A stretch of DNA of 64,000 bases, taken from DATCHW01 sp963806045. Its GTDB lineage: Bacteria > Bacteroidota > Ignavibacteria > Tepidaquicellales > Tepidaquicellaceae. Within the stretch, counting starts at the first letter, position 1. Each line of letters starts with the position of its first letter. This document shows, piece after piece, positions 8,822-18,598 of the stretch. A program made the translations under genes and the position numbers. The DNA lies in assembly GCA_963806045.1 (NCBI GenBank), contig CAWDWP010000001.1, forward strand, positions 186,001 to 250,000, written 5' to 3'. The notes under the pieces were generated by a model. The model ran no database searches, was not told the DNA's origin, and saw only the letters and a list, made by a program, of their open reading frames with translations.

Positions 8822-11800
8822 TTAAATTTCTTTTTCAGTTACTTTTGATTCAAACCAGCCATATACTGTAGGAATAACTAACAAAGTCAAAAATGTTGAT
8901 GTAAATAATCCGCCTATTACAACAGTTGCCAAAGGTTTCTGTATTTCCGAACCGGGACCTGTTGCAAATAACATCGGAATAAGACTGAAAATTGAAATTA
9001 ATGCCGTCATTAATACAGGTCTTAACCTGTTTTCACAACCTGTTTTTATTGCATCAATTAAACTGTACCCATCTTCCCTTAATTGAGATATATAGGAAAC
9101 AAGCACCAAACCGTTTAACACTGCTACTCCGAATAAAACTATAAATCCAATTGAGGCCGGAACAGATAAGTATTGACCGGATATGTACAGAGAAAACACA
9201 CCACCAATAAGTGCAAAAGGAAGATTAGAGATTACAAGCAATGTGAGCTTCATTGAGCGGAATGAAATGAATAGTAAAATCAAAATGAGCCCGATTGCCA
9301 TTGGTGCAATAATTAATAATCTGTTCATTGCCCGTTCGGAATTTTCAAATTGTCCACCCCAGGTAATGTAATAACCTGCCGGAAGTTTTACATTCTTTTT
9401 TATTTTCTCTTTTGCTTCCGCTACAAATGTTCCGATATCCTTGTCATTAATGTTCAGCTCAATCCCGATTCTTCGCAATCCGTCTTCCCTGCTTACCTGA
9501 ACGGGTCCTTCCACATATTTTATTTCGGCCAGCTGACTCAACGGAATATCGTAACCCTGGGGAGTTTTCACAAGAGTGTTACTTACACTTTCCAGGGAAT
9601 TCCTGTATTCTTCAGGAAATCTTACAACAACGTTAAAAGATTTATTCTCTTCGAATAACTCTGTTGCCGATTTACCTCCGATAGCTATTTCAATTATGCT
9701 TTGCACATTCTCGACATTTAATCCAAATCGAGCTATTTTTTCCCTGTTAATATTAATTGATAAATAAGGCTGTCCTGAAACTTTTTCAACTACAACGTCT
9801 TTTGCTCCCTGTATTTTCATCACCACATTTGAAATCATTTCGGCTTTCTCTTTTAAAACATCCATATTCTCACCGAATAGCTTAATTATCAACTGTGCTT
9901 TTGTACCCGCAACAAGCTCGTCAATCCTGCATTGTATCGGCTGGCTGAAACTGAATGCAATACCGGGAATTGAAGAAAGTTCCTCCCGCATTTTTTCCAT
10001 CAACTCGTCTCTTGAATATGAATTATCCCACTCTGATTTTGGTTTTAATATTCCCGTGTATCCGGTTTTTTCGACTCCCCGTGCTTCAACGGAAATTCCT
10101 GTCTGACCTGTTCTCGATACAATAGTCTGAAGCTCGTGAAATTTCAGAAGTTTTTTACCTATAATTTCATTTACCTCTAATGATTTCGATAGTGAAACTC
10201 CCGGCAATAATTGTACATCCATATCGAAAGCCCCTTCATCCATTATTGGTATGAACTCTCTTCCGAGTTTAGGGATTATAATGAATGTGGCTGCAAGCAA
10301 AACAACAGCAACTGCAATCACGGGTATTTTTTTCTTTATACTGAAATTTAAAAGAGGCAGATATATCTTTTTCACTCCCCTCACAACAATACTTTCTTTC
10401 TCCTCACCGGTTTTCAATATATAAGAAGATAAAACAGGAATAATGAAAATTGATATAAACAGAGAAGATAATAATGCAACGGCTACCGTTAAAGCCAGCG
10501 GTGTAAACATTTTTCCTTCAAGCCCCTGAAGAGTTATTATAGGAAGAAAAGTTATAGCAATGATAAGTTCACCAAAAATACTCGGTTTTCGAACTTCTAA
10601 AACAGCTTTTATTACGGTGTTTAGTTTTCCTTCATTATTTTTTCTTTCACTTAAATGTCTCTGTATATTTTCAATCTGGATAATTGTAGCGTCTATTATC
10701 ATTCCGAGAGAAATAGCAAGTCCTCCCAGAGACATTAAATTTGCATCTAAGCCGGTTGCTTTCATCACAATAAAAGTTATCAACAAAGACAATGGAAGTG
10801 AAATTAACACAACAAGGGCACCCCGAAAACTTCTTAATAACAGATATAGAATTACAAGTACAAGTACTGCACCTTCGAGTAAAGCCTTCAAAACTGTATT
10901 CACACTACTTTGAACTATGTCCGTACGGTCGTAGTATGGTTTTATTTTAATTCCGTCCGGTAAAATGTTATTTTCGTTTATCTCCTTCACTTTCTCTTCA
11001 ACACGCTTAACGATTTCTTTTCCGTTTTCACCGCGAAGCATCATTACAATCCCTCCAACTGCTTCTTCGTTACCGTTAATCTGTGATGCTCCCTGCCTTA
11101 CAGCTTCACCTTCGCCTACCTGTGCTACATCACGAACGTAAACCGGAACACTGTTTATTGATTTCAAAACGATGTTTCTTATATCATCAGGATTTTTAAT
11201 AAGCCCAATTCCCCTGACGATTATCTGTTGAGAGTTTTTGTCAATAATGTTTCCGCCGACATTTTGATTGTTGCTTTCAACTGATTTATAAACATCTTCA
11301 ACAGTTAATTTATATTTTAATAGTTTTTCCGGTGAAACAGTAATTTGGAATTGCCTGAAAAATCCCCCGAATGAATTTACTTCGTTTACACCGGGAATAC
11401 TTTTTAACAATGGATTTATTGTCCATTCCTGTAATGTTCTTAAGTTTGCCAGGTATTTTATTTTTGCTGAAGAATCTTTCGGCATATTTCCTTCAAGAGT
11501 AAATTGATATATCTCGCCCATTGCCGTTGCAACAGGACCCATAGAAACGGAGACGCCTTTTGGTACATTTTTACCGGCTTCTTCCAGCCGTTCAAAAACA
11601 AGTTGACGTGCAAAGTATATATCAACATTATCTTTAAAAACTATTGTTACAACAGACAGTCCGAAACGAGTTACCGAGCGTAACTGTTCTACATCCGGAA
11701 GCCCTCTCATTGACATTTCAATCGGGTAAGTAACGAACCTTTCTATTTCGAGTGCTGATAAACCCGGGGCGTTACTTACTATCTCTACCTGTATGTTTGT

Positions 11801-11926
11801 TACATCAGGAAAAGCATCTATTGGTAGTTTTAAATATGAATATATTCCAAATAGAACAAGTATTAAGGAAAAGACTATTACAAGATTCCTGTGTTTAAGA
11901 CAAAGGGATATGATTTTTTCAAGCAT
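8822..11926 (-). CDS. cusA: heavy-metal efflux RND transporter, CusA/CzcA family
   Basis: A 1034-residue inner-membrane proton-driven pump of the HME-RND type, full length for the family. It has the N-terminal helix and first periplasmic porter domain, a TM2-TM6 block with the proton-relay segment GGLAISLGMIIDATIIQIEN (Asp and Glu as in CusA-type pumps), the second half beginning near IPVIAVAVVLLA, and a C-terminal TM bundle ending VIPTVYGWFESK. The single acidic pair resembles the monovalent (Cu/Ag, CusA) rather than the double-Asp CzcA pattern, but metal specificity cannot be fixed without an alignment. It starts 3 nt after the adaptor gene ends, so translation is probably coupled. It forms a tripartite complex with the adaptor and TolC protein upstream in the operon. 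Confidence 0.92.
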   Translation of the reverse strand: MLEKIISLCLKHRNLVIVFSLILVLFGIYSYLKLPIDAFPDVTNIQVEIVSNAPGLSALEIERFVTYPIEMSMRGLPDVEQLRSVTRFGLSVVTIVFKDNVDIYFARQLVFERLEEAGKNVPKGVSVSMGPVATAMGEIYQFTLEGNMPKDSSAKIKYLANLRTLQEWTINPLLKSIPGVNEVNSFGGFFRQFQITVSPEKLLKYKLTVEDVYKSVESNNQNVGGNIIDKNSQQIIVRGIGLIKNPDDIRNIVLKSINSVPVYVRDVAQVGEGEAVRQGASQINGNEEAVGGIVMMLRGENGKEIVKRVEEKVKEINENNILPDGIKIKPYYDRTDIVQSSVNTVLKALLEGAVLVLVILYLLLRSFRGALVVLISLPLSLLITFIVMKATGLDANLMSLGGLAISLGMIIDATIIQIENIQRHLSERKNNEGKLNTVIKAVLEVRKPSIFGELIIAITFLPIITLQGLEGKMFTPLALTVAVALLSSLFISIFIIPVLSSYILKTGEEKESIVVRGVKKIYLPLLNFSIKKKIPVIAVAVVLLAATFIIIPKLGREFIPIMDEGAFDMDVQLLPGVSLSKSLEVNEIIGKKLLKFHELQTIVSRTGQTGISVEARGVEKTGYTGILKPKSEWDNSYSRDELMEKMREELSSIPGIAFSFSQPIQCRIDELVAGTKAQLIIKLFGENMDVLKEKAEMISNVVMKIQGAKDVVVEKVSGQPYLSININREKIARFGLNVENVQSIIEIAIGGKSATELFEENKSFNVVVRFPEEYRNSLESVSNTLVKTPQGYDIPLSQLAEIKYVEGPVQVSREDGLRRIGIELNINDKDIGTFVAEAKEKIKKNVKLPAGYYITWGGQFENSERAMNRLLIIAPMAIGLILILLFISFRSMKLTLLVISNLPFALIGGVFSLYISGQYLSVPASIGFIVLFGVAVLNGLVLVSYISQLREDGYSLIDAIKTGCENRLRPVLMTALISIFSLIPMLFATGPGSEIQKPLATVVIGGLFTSTFLTLLVIPTVYGWFESKVTEKEI

Positions 11927-11929
11927 ATA

Positions 11930-13114
11930 TTATTCTCCTTCTCCAAATGATTCTTTCATAAGTTCTGACTTCAGATAAAACGTTCCTTTTGTTACATATT
12001 TTTCGCCTACGCTTAGTCCTTTCCTGATTTCAACTTTTCCATCCAGTTCAACCCCTAATTCTATTTTTCTTTTTTCGAATACAGAATCATTGATAAAAAC
12101 AAAAATTACCGAACTTTCATCAATTTTTTCTATTGCTTCACCGTTTACGAAAATACCATTAACAGAACCAGATAGAGGTAAATGCATTAGTCCGAACATT
12201 TCCGGCTTTAACATCATTTTATCATTTTTTATTCTTGCCCTTATGCTAATTGTTCTCGTCTGAGGGTCAACAAGCTGACTCGTGTAAAATACTTTTCCGG
12301 AGAAATCAATGTTCTGATAAGTCTGAGTTGTAAACTTTATTTCGGGTTTACCCGAGATTCGGCTAATTTCGTCTTCCCTTATCTGACCTTCAACCAATAA
12401 GTTATTAATATTTATGACGACAAATGCATTTGTAGAAACATCTACGAATTGCCCGATTACAACATTCCTATCCATTACAAAACCGCTTACAGGGGATTTT
12501 ATTGCAAGTAATCCGCTTGTATGGTCTGAGTTACCATTTTCATTTTTTCCGATGATATCTTCATCGGATAGACCTATTGAGTGAATCCTTTTGTCTTCGG
12601 CGTTAAATTCTGCAAGTGCTTTAAAATATTCTGCTTCAGATTCGCGAAAAGATTTTTGAGAACCTATATTTTGTTCAATTAAAGTTTTTTGTCGTTTATA
12701 ATTGGATTCCGCGAACTCAAGCTGGGCTTTAGCTTTCATGTATTTAGCTTTTATTTCTCCTATTTCCATTCCTTCTATGTACATCAGTACCTGCCCTTTT
12801 TTTACAAAATCACCAACCTTAGCAAATACTTTATATACTCTTCCCTGAACAAGCGAGCCGACTTTTGCTTCAAAGTCCTGATCGGTAATTATCTTAGCAG
12901 GTATTTTCAAATATCCTTGCATAGTTTGAGTTTCTGCCGTTTCTGTGATGATGCCAGTTTCTTCGATTGATTTTTTTGACAATGTAATTTCAGTTTTTTC
13001 TTTTACCTTTTTATCTTCTTTCTTTTCTGTTTCTTCATTACTGCTTTTCCCGCAGCCGGAAAAAATATTAAGGGTAAAGACTATTGCTATTAATATGTTT
13101 AACTTTATTTTCAT
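11930..13114 (-). CDS. cusB: efflux RND periplasmic adaptor subunit (CusB/CzcB-like lipoprotein)
   Basis: A 394-residue membrane-fusion protein that bridges the RND pump and TolC channel. The lipobox FSGC places the lipidated cysteine at residue 21, followed by a highly charged Lys/Glu linker. The barrel-sandwich lipoyl half (SLVQGRVYKVFAKVGDFVKKG), an alpha-hairpin (residues about 125-180) and the second half-lipoyl (LLAIKSPVSGFVMDRNV) are recognisable, then a beta-barrel domain with the family motif VDPQTRTISIRARI. It lies between the TolC gene (12 nt upstream) and the pump (3 nt downstream). The acidic/lysine-rich start is more like CzcB/CusB than the antibiotic AcrA group. Confidence 0.9.
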   Translation of the reverse strand: MKIKLNILIAIVFTLNIFSGCGKSSNEETEKKEDKKVKEKTEITLSKKSIEETGIITETAETQTMQGYLKIPAKIITDQDFEAKVGSLVQGRVYKVFAKVGDFVKKGQVLMYIEGMEIGEIKAKYMKAKAQLEFAESNYKRQKTLIEQNIGSQKSFRESEAEYFKALAEFNAEDKRIHSIGLSDEDIIGKNENGNSDHTSGLLAIKSPVSGFVMDRNVVIGQFVDVSTNAFVVININNLLVEGQIREDEISRISGKPEIKFTTQTYQNIDFSGKVFYTSQLVDPQTRTISIRARIKNDKMMLKPEMFGLMHLPLSGSVNGIFVNGEAIEKIDESSVIFVFINDSVFEKRKIELGVELDGKVEIRKGLSVGEKYVTKGTFYLKSELMKESFGEGE

Positions 13115-13126
13115 TAGGAATAATTT

Positions 13127-14371
13127 TTATTTAGAATTTTCAATTAATTTGCCGGTTGTCTGCTCCAGTTCAATAAATGCAAGGTTGTATAAATAAAGCG
13201 AGTTGATATAATTATTTTTAGCATTGATGATAGTCTTTTTTGCTTCAAGAAATAATAAATAATTAGCTTCGCCCTGTTCATAACTCACTTTTGCTGTTCT
13301 GTAAACTTCTTCTGCCTGTGCAAGTATTTCGCTCTGGTACAGCAATAGTTCTCTTTCCTTATTCCGGAAATCCAGAAAATCATTTTTAAGTTCGGTCATG
13401 ATATTATTATACAAGGATTTTTTCTCTGTTTCTGCGATTTTCATATTTACGTTTGCTTCCTGTATTTTGCCATTGTGGTCGAACAGGAACCAAACCGGTA
13501 AAGAAATTCCAAAGGAAAATCCGTAAAAATCGAAATTCCCACCCAATGATTGTCTGTAATATGAAAAATTAAGATTTGGAAGCAGGCTTTGCCATGCAAG
13601 AGATTTTTCTATCGAGGAAGCATTAATGCTTAGATCAGCAATTTTTAGTCTCTGATTATTATAAGCAGCAGATTCAGTAAGGGATTCCAGAGTAAAATTA
13701 TATTTTTTGTAAAAAAGATTATCAGTCAAATTATATTCGAATTCAATATTTCCTGAAAACCCCATATCGAGCTGTAATTCCGCAACCGCCGTTTTAAGTT
13801 CGTATTTTGCAGTTTCAATGTTATTATCAGCTTCTGTTTTCAGAACTTTTGCAGTCAGTAATTCCAGGTTGGTACCTTCTCCAACATCGTATCTTATCTG
13901 TGATTTTACACGAAAATCTTCCGCAATTTGAAGATTTTCAACGGCAATTTTTAAACCGGATATTTTACAGACTACTTTATAATAAGCAGATTTTATTTTG
14001 CCAATTAAATTTAATTTGGTCAATTCAAAATCAGATTCTGCAATTTGAATATCTTTATTTAGCCTTGAACCTTTTAAGAAATAACGAGTCGGAAATTCGA
14101 AAGACTGGTTAAACTCAAATGTTTTTTCCCCATAATTTTTCAAACCGGTACCATCCGGTATGAATTCATAGCTAAGTGATAAATTCGGCTGGGGTAACGA
14201 TATTCCACTTGTGAATTTCGAATTTGCTGCCTCAATTTTTTGTTTACCCTTAGCAATATCAGGATTATTCTTAAAAGCAATATTTATAGCTTCATTTATG
14301 CTTAAATCATTTTTTTGGCAATAAACAGAACTATTTAAAAAGAGAAATATGAAGATAAATAATCTTCGCAT
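13127..14371 (-). CDS. TolC family outer-membrane efflux channel (CusC/CzcC-like)
   Basis: A 414-residue outer-membrane factor. A signal peptide (RRLFIFIFLFLNSSVYC) is followed by two repeats of the TolC fold, each with a long helical stretch. The typical start LSINEAINIAFKNNPDI, the repeat-1 helix with ENLQIAEDF and VGEGTNLELLTAK, and in repeat 2 YEQGEANYLLFLEAK are all visible. It forms the exit duct of the tripartite metal pump encoded by the next two genes (12 nt gap to the adaptor). The 58-nt gap on its upstream side holds the end of a small His/Cys-containing protein gene that probably belongs to the same transcript. Confidence 0.9.
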   Translation of the reverse strand: MRRLFIFIFLFLNSSVYCQKNDLSINEAINIAFKNNPDIAKGKQKIEAANSKFTSGISLPQPNLSLSYEFIPDGTGLKNYGEKTFEFNQSFEFPTRYFLKGSRLNKDIQIAESDFELTKLNLIGKIKSAYYKVVCKISGLKIAVENLQIAEDFRVKSQIRYDVGEGTNLELLTAKVLKTEADNNIETAKYELKTAVAELQLDMGFSGNIEFEYNLTDNLFYKKYNFTLESLTESAAYNNQRLKIADLSINASSIEKSLAWQSLLPNLNFSYYRQSLGGNFDFYGFSFGISLPVWFLFDHNGKIQEANVNMKIAETEKKSLYNNIMTELKNDFLDFRNKERELLLYQSEILAQAEEVYRTAKVSYEQGEANYLLFLEAKKTIINAKNNYINSLYLYNLAFIELEQTTGKLIENSK

Positions 14372-14429
14372 TATAATAAAAATTAAATTATAAAATAAAA
14401 TGAATTAAAGCAGGAAGTGAAAAAAACGA

Positions 14430-14753
14430 TTAAATCAGAAGTGAATTGTTTAATATGTAAATATTACCCGGAAATGTTTTTATTGAGAAATTGAATAATT
14501 CCGGGACAGAATTATGGATACATGATGCATAAATATCCGATAAAAGGGTATTTAAAACCAAAGTGTTGTTTTTCAGAATTTCGAGAGGTTTTTGATTTTC
14601 ATTACCAAAAGATGCTTTTTCAACCAACATGCAAAAATCATGCTCTGAATGAGAATCTTGTTCACATTTTATCAAATTAAGTTCTGAATGAATAAATTCA
14701 AAAACAAGAACCGATAAAATGGCAATGGCTGATATTTTAATCGAAAATTTAAT
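14430..14753 (-). CDS. small exported His/Cys-rich protein at head of metal-efflux operon
   Basis: No known family is recognised with certainty. The clear reading frame begins with LIKCEQDSHSEHDFC, but in frame upstream there are 26 more codons that encode a good signal-anchor segment (SIKISAIAILSVLVFEF) with no ATG, GTG or TTG before it. Translation may start at the ATT at 14753 (107 aa), a rare start, or at the TTG at 14675 (81 aa). The segment C-x5-H-x2-H-x2-C just after the hydrophobic stretch could bind a metal ion. Small exported metal-binding proteins heading RND metal operons are common in Bacteroidota, so a periplasmic metal carrier or sensor is a reasonable guess. The start remains uncertain. 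Confidence 0.5.
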   Translation of the reverse strand: MKFSIKISAIAILSVLVFEFIHSELNLIKCEQDSHSEHDFCMLVEKASFGNENQKPLEILKNNTLVLNTLLSDIYASCIHNSVPELFNFSIKTFPGNIYILNNSLLI

Positions 14754-14860
14754 ATCGTTAAATTTTATCGATTAATTTACAGAAAATTATCCCTTCAATA
14801 AAGACAAATTTCAAAATCTAGAAAATTCGACCGATGGTTATAACAGTAATCTTCTTCTTC

Positions 14861-15439
14861 CTATTTAGTTATATTAGGATCTGTATGTTTAATCTTTTCC
14901 CAGGACTCGTTGTAATTAAAGCTTTTAAATGTAGGACTGTCAGAGTTGTGACAGGTCTTACAAAATTCTGCACCGTCATCATGAAGAATTAAACCATTAG
15001 CAATCGCTTGCTGTTTATCTTTCATAATTGAAATTTTCTTGTATTCTGAACCCGGACCGTGGCAGCTTTCACACTGAACACCTTCAGTTTTATCGAATGT
15101 ATCACTAAGTTCCTCTGGATCGATATCTTTACCCAAAACGTGGCATTTAATACAAAGAGGAGTTTCGGCAGCGGGAGTACTGAATCCTTTATCTATCGCA
15201 ATTTGGTCAGCCGCAGGGGTTTGTAAGTTTATGAATGCCTGTGAGTGTTTTGAGTCCTGCCAGATTTCATATTGTTTGCCTTTGCTCTCACCTTTATGAC
15301 ATGTTGCAGCACAACTTTTTATTCCTACATATTTGAAAAAGGGACTTATTGGCTTATCCATAAAACCTGAAATACTGATTAACACCATAGCGCCGAACAA
15401 AATCACAATAATTGCCGGAAAGGAAATCTTGTTTTTCAT
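14861..15439 (-). CDS. multihaem cytochrome c (cytochrome c554-like, four haem motifs)
   Basis: A 192-residue exported cytochrome starting at MKNKISFPAII (a longer frame reaches to 15538, but the signal segment begins here). After the membrane segment there are four haem-binding motifs: CAATCH, CIKCH, CESCHGPG and CKTCH, with several extra histidines able to serve as distal ligands. The arrangement and the ESCHGPGSEY context match the cytochrome c554/tetrahaem family that carries electrons in the periplasm. The first motif has three residues between the cysteines (CxxxCH) instead of two. It is monocistronic in this view, convergent with nothing close, and about 180 nt downstream of the M28 peptidase gene end. 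Confidence 0.85.
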   Translation of the reverse strand: MKNKISFPAIIVILFGAMVLISISGFMDKPISPFFKYVGIKSCAATCHKGESKGKQYEIWQDSKHSQAFINLQTPAADQIAIDKGFSTPAAETPLCIKCHVLGKDIDPEELSDTFDKTEGVQCESCHGPGSEYKKISIMKDKQQAIANGLILHDDGAEFCKTCHNSDSPTFKSFNYNESWEKIKHTDPNITK

Positions 15440-15566
15440 AATTATTATATTTAAATGTGGATTTAAATTTAGATAAATATAATCTAAAACTGTATAGTCC
15501 GTTAGATTGAAAAATGGATTAGTTCTTTTTTGACTCAAATACCCCCTTTTCTGATTATAACAATAG

Positions 15567-15594
15567 AAAAGCCGGAAGCAAACCCCCGGCTTTT
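15567..15594. terminator. GCCGG-stem hairpin terminator after the M28 peptidase gene
   Basis: A 9-bp stem (15567-15575 with 15586-15594) has AAAA before and TTTT after, so it can work on either strand. It sits just behind the stop of the minus-strand peptidase gene. Near-copies occur at 19713-19737 and, degenerated, at 21987-22014, each behind a minus-strand type IX cargo gene or remnant. Confidence 0.75.
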
Positions 15595-15616
15595 AATAAT
15601 AAGTTAAAACGAATTT

Positions 15617-16861
15617 TTATTTTATCAGAATCATTTTCTTCGTTTCGTTAAATTCATTCACAGTCAACTTATAAAAATAAATGCCTGAAGGTAAATTACT
15701 CCCGTTAAATGTTGTTGTATGAGTACCAGGGGATTGCTTTTCTTTTACAAGTGTTTCTACTTCACGTCCGAGTGCATCAAAGACAACAAGACTTACGAAT
15801 CCATTTATTGGTAAATCGTATCGTATGAGTGTTGACGGATTAAACGGATTCGGATAATTCTGTCTGAGACTGAATTCATCAGGGATGACTTCCGGAGGGT
15901 TATTTATTCCAACATTTGCCTGATCAGTAGCTAAACTTGCAAGAGTAACAAATGCAGCTTTAACCATATTTAGAAAATAACTCTGGTTAAATTTATCGTA
16001 AGTATCATATTTCGTATGCTCATAAGAAGTAAAATTTGAATCGCTTTGAGCGTGTGTTATTGCTTTGAATCCCTTGAGCCAGAAAGAATAATGATCGGAG
16101 TATCCGCCGTTAAAATTTTTACGTCCCTGCAAACCTATCTGATAAACTTGAACAGAACTTAAGAAACAACTCGCCAATGCTTCGGAATTATTATTTGTAA
16201 TAAGCATAAACTTTCCGTCATTATCTGAGTCGTAACCGAGTACTTCTAAGTTTAAGACACCCTTTAGATTCATTCCCTTGGTGATTGCACTATCAGCAAA
16301 CGCAAGGCTTCCTATCAATCCTTTTTCTTCTTCGTCAAAAGCAATAAATAAAACGGAATACTTGAGTGGATAATTAACAAGCAGTTTTGCCGACTCAAGA
16401 ATACCTGAAATACTTGACACATTATCATCCGCACCCGGTACGGTATCTAGTGGTCCGGGAATCGGATCTAATTTAAAATTATCATAATGACCGCAAACAA
16501 TATAATATTGTTCCGGATATGTAGTGCCTGTAATTTTTCCGATTACGTTTACGCAGGAACTGTTGATATTCTGATATCTTACGTTAATTCCATAACTCTG
16601 AAATTTTTCGTAAATATATTGAGCTGCTTTCGGATTTGAAGGTGAACCCCAGTATCTTGAAATTATCGTGTAGGATGAACCTCCGATGGTAGTGATTGTG
16701 TCTCCTGATAATTCCCGGACAATTCCGGAAATTGATTCCAACGTAATAAGGTTTTTCATTGAATCAATTTTGCTGTCATAAACTATTTGCGAGTTTGTAT
16801 TAACCGCAAATCCTGAAATTATTGCTGCTAATAACACCGGTAATAGAAAAGTTTTTTTCAT
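15617..16861 (-). CDS. M28 family zinc aminopeptidase with type IX sorting domain
   Basis: A 414-residue secreted metallopeptidase. The signal peptide (TFLLPVLLAAIISGFAVN) is followed by an M28 catalytic domain with the expected zinc ligands: His in VCGHYDN, Asp in PGADDNVSSISG (bridging), the Glu-Glu of AFDEEEKGLIGS (catalytic base and ligand), Asp in LEVLGYDSD and His in GYSDHYSFW. M28 enzymes with this layout are exported aminopeptidases releasing N-terminal residues. The C-terminal 75 residues form a type IX sorting domain (LRQNYPNPFNPST, ending KKMILIK), predicting surface attachment or release. It is followed by a strong hairpin terminator. Confidence 0.9.
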   Translation of the reverse strand: MKKTFLLPVLLAAIISGFAVNTNSQIVYDSKIDSMKNLITLESISGIVRELSGDTITTIGGSSYTIISRYWGSPSNPKAAQYIYEKFQSYGINVRYQNINSSCVNVIGKITGTTYPEQYYIVCGHYDNFKLDPIPGPLDTVPGADDNVSSISGILESAKLLVNYPLKYSVLFIAFDEEEKGLIGSLAFADSAITKGMNLKGVLNLEVLGYDSDNDGKFMLITNNNSEALASCFLSSVQVYQIGLQGRKNFNGGYSDHYSFWLKGFKAITHAQSDSNFTSYEHTKYDTYDKFNQSYFLNMVKAAFVTLASLATDQANVGINNPPEVIPDEFSLRQNYPNPFNPSTLIRYDLPINGFVSLVVFDALGREVETLVKEKQSPGTHTTTFNGSNLPSGIYFYKLTVNEFNETKKMILIK

Positions 16862-16987
16862 TTTTCCTCTTGATTAATCATTTTGCTGAAAAAGTTTAAG
16901 CAGAGATTAATTTATTATACGGATTATAAAAGATTTCTGTTACAACATTAGATTTATTAAATTCGGTTCACATAAATACTCAGGGAA

Positions 16988-18502
16988 TCATAAACCTAGA
17001 TAATTAAGATACCCGTCAATATCCAGGTCTCTTCCGGAGGCATCTTTTAATATTTCTCTCCAATCCTTGGAAACCCCGTATTTATAGATATTATCAATTA
17101 AATAATTTTTCACTTCTTTATTTGACTCATAAGATTCTCCGAATTTTTCTTTTAATGTCTGATGTACCTGCCAGGATATGAATTCAGCGATAACATAATT
17201 TTGCATATAGCAGGGATAATCTATAAAAATGGTATTCACCAATGAATATTGTCTGCTTCGGTTTTGATCAATCATATAAATTTTCTTAAACAAAGTATTT
17301 ACAACATCATTAGGAATTTTATCCTCATTTTTATAAACTTCAATTTCCGAAAGCATAACAAATAAATTCAATCTCATTTTCACTGTAGATTCATACTTGT
17401 CAATTTTTAAATAATTTGAGATTTCTTCACCAGTGAAATGCCCGTACTTTTTTAACCAATCCGGATTCCGTGTGAATCCGGCCATCATATCAGCCATTCC
17501 TTCATAGAACATCGGAGGTGAATTTCCGAGACACCACTCATATCCTTCCAGTAAACCTGTACTTGTATTCGTATAAATTCCCTGAAGACCGTGTCCTAAT
17601 TCGTGCATATAAACCGAGATGGGCATATTCGGGATTACAACAACCCTGAAATCAGAAGGTATAACAACACCAATACAATTACCGCCGACATCTGTTGCTC
17701 TAACAACATATCTAATCGGCAAAGCATCATAATCAAACCCGATATCAGACATTGTTTGTCTTAAAATTATATAAACACTGTCTTCGTTGAAAGAATCTTC
17801 AGGTGGGGATTTAAAATATTTCATAATATCACTAATTTTCACAGTATCGTTTTCTTTTTTTAATTTCGCAAGAAGTTCTTTATACACAGGTGCACTTTTT
17901 TTATCTATTTCTTCAGTAAAACTTTCAAACCACTCATATCCTATTCCAAAGTAATCGAGGATGTAATATGCATAATTGTCATACCCGAGCTCTCTTGCTT
18001 TCTTATTCCGGATTTTGATAAGATTCAGAACCTGTTTTTCAAGTTCCTTATTCTGAAGTGTATCTTTTTTATCCCTGTTTCCTATTTTTTCAAGAAGCTG
18101 TGTTGCAATATCCTTTACATCTTTGTCTAATTCAATTTTAGTGCCTTCAATTACTTTTTTCCACAACTCCACCTTTCTTTTTAATATATTATCTTGAATT
18201 TGGTTCACATTATTTATCCAATAATCAATATTTTCTTCAAAATCTTTATTAGTCAGAAATTCAGCCATTTTCGCTTTTGGTGAATACAAATTCACTTCAT
18301 CCTCACCGGAATATAAGTTCCATGTTTCTTTTCCAAACTCAACGCATATATTTTCATATACCGAATCCTTTGAATTAAGATAACTTACCAGCTCATTTTC
18401 GCTTTTGACTGATTGAGCCTCAAGACTAAAAGTAATAACAAAATACAAAAACCCACAAAGCAAACCGAAAATCTTGCTGGATTTAAAATTCGTAAAAAGC
18501 AT
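16988..18502 (-). CDS. M2/M3-like gluzincin metallopeptidase, exported
   Basis: A 504-residue mostly helical protein with an N-terminal signal segment (IFGLLCGFLYFVITFSLEAQ). The HExxH zinc site is HELGH in VYMHELGHGLQG, and about 30 residues later FYEGMADMMAG supplies the third-ligand glutamate in the E-G-x-A/S-D/E arrangement of the M2/M3 (angiotensin-converting-enzyme/oligopeptidase) fold. The helical N-terminal half with KIRNKKARELGYDNYAYYILD is also typical of these peptidases. There is no sorting domain, so it is expected in the periplasm. It is shorter than typical M2/M3 enzymes (about 600 aa). Substrate unknown. Confidence 0.8.
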   Translation of the reverse strand: MLFTNFKSSKIFGLLCGFLYFVITFSLEAQSVKSENELVSYLNSKDSVYENICVEFGKETWNLYSGEDEVNLYSPKAKMAEFLTNKDFEENIDYWINNVNQIQDNILKRKVELWKKVIEGTKIELDKDVKDIATQLLEKIGNRDKKDTLQNKELEKQVLNLIKIRNKKARELGYDNYAYYILDYFGIGYEWFESFTEEIDKKSAPVYKELLAKLKKENDTVKISDIMKYFKSPPEDSFNEDSVYIILRQTMSDIGFDYDALPIRYVVRATDVGGNCIGVVIPSDFRVVVIPNMPISVYMHELGHGLQGIYTNTSTGLLEGYEWCLGNSPPMFYEGMADMMAGFTRNPDWLKKYGHFTGEEISNYLKIDKYESTVKMRLNLFVMLSEIEVYKNEDKIPNDVVNTLFKKIYMIDQNRSRQYSLVNTIFIDYPCYMQNYVIAEFISWQVHQTLKEKFGESYESNKEVKNYLIDNIYKYGVSKDWREILKDASGRDLDIDGYLNYLGL

Positions 18503-18598
18503 AATTAATTATTTTAATTTTCAAAAAATCATGCAAATTTTTTATCAGTAATCTTTTCCTGCTGAAAAACACAAACAATAAAACCGAAAATGCACAGT

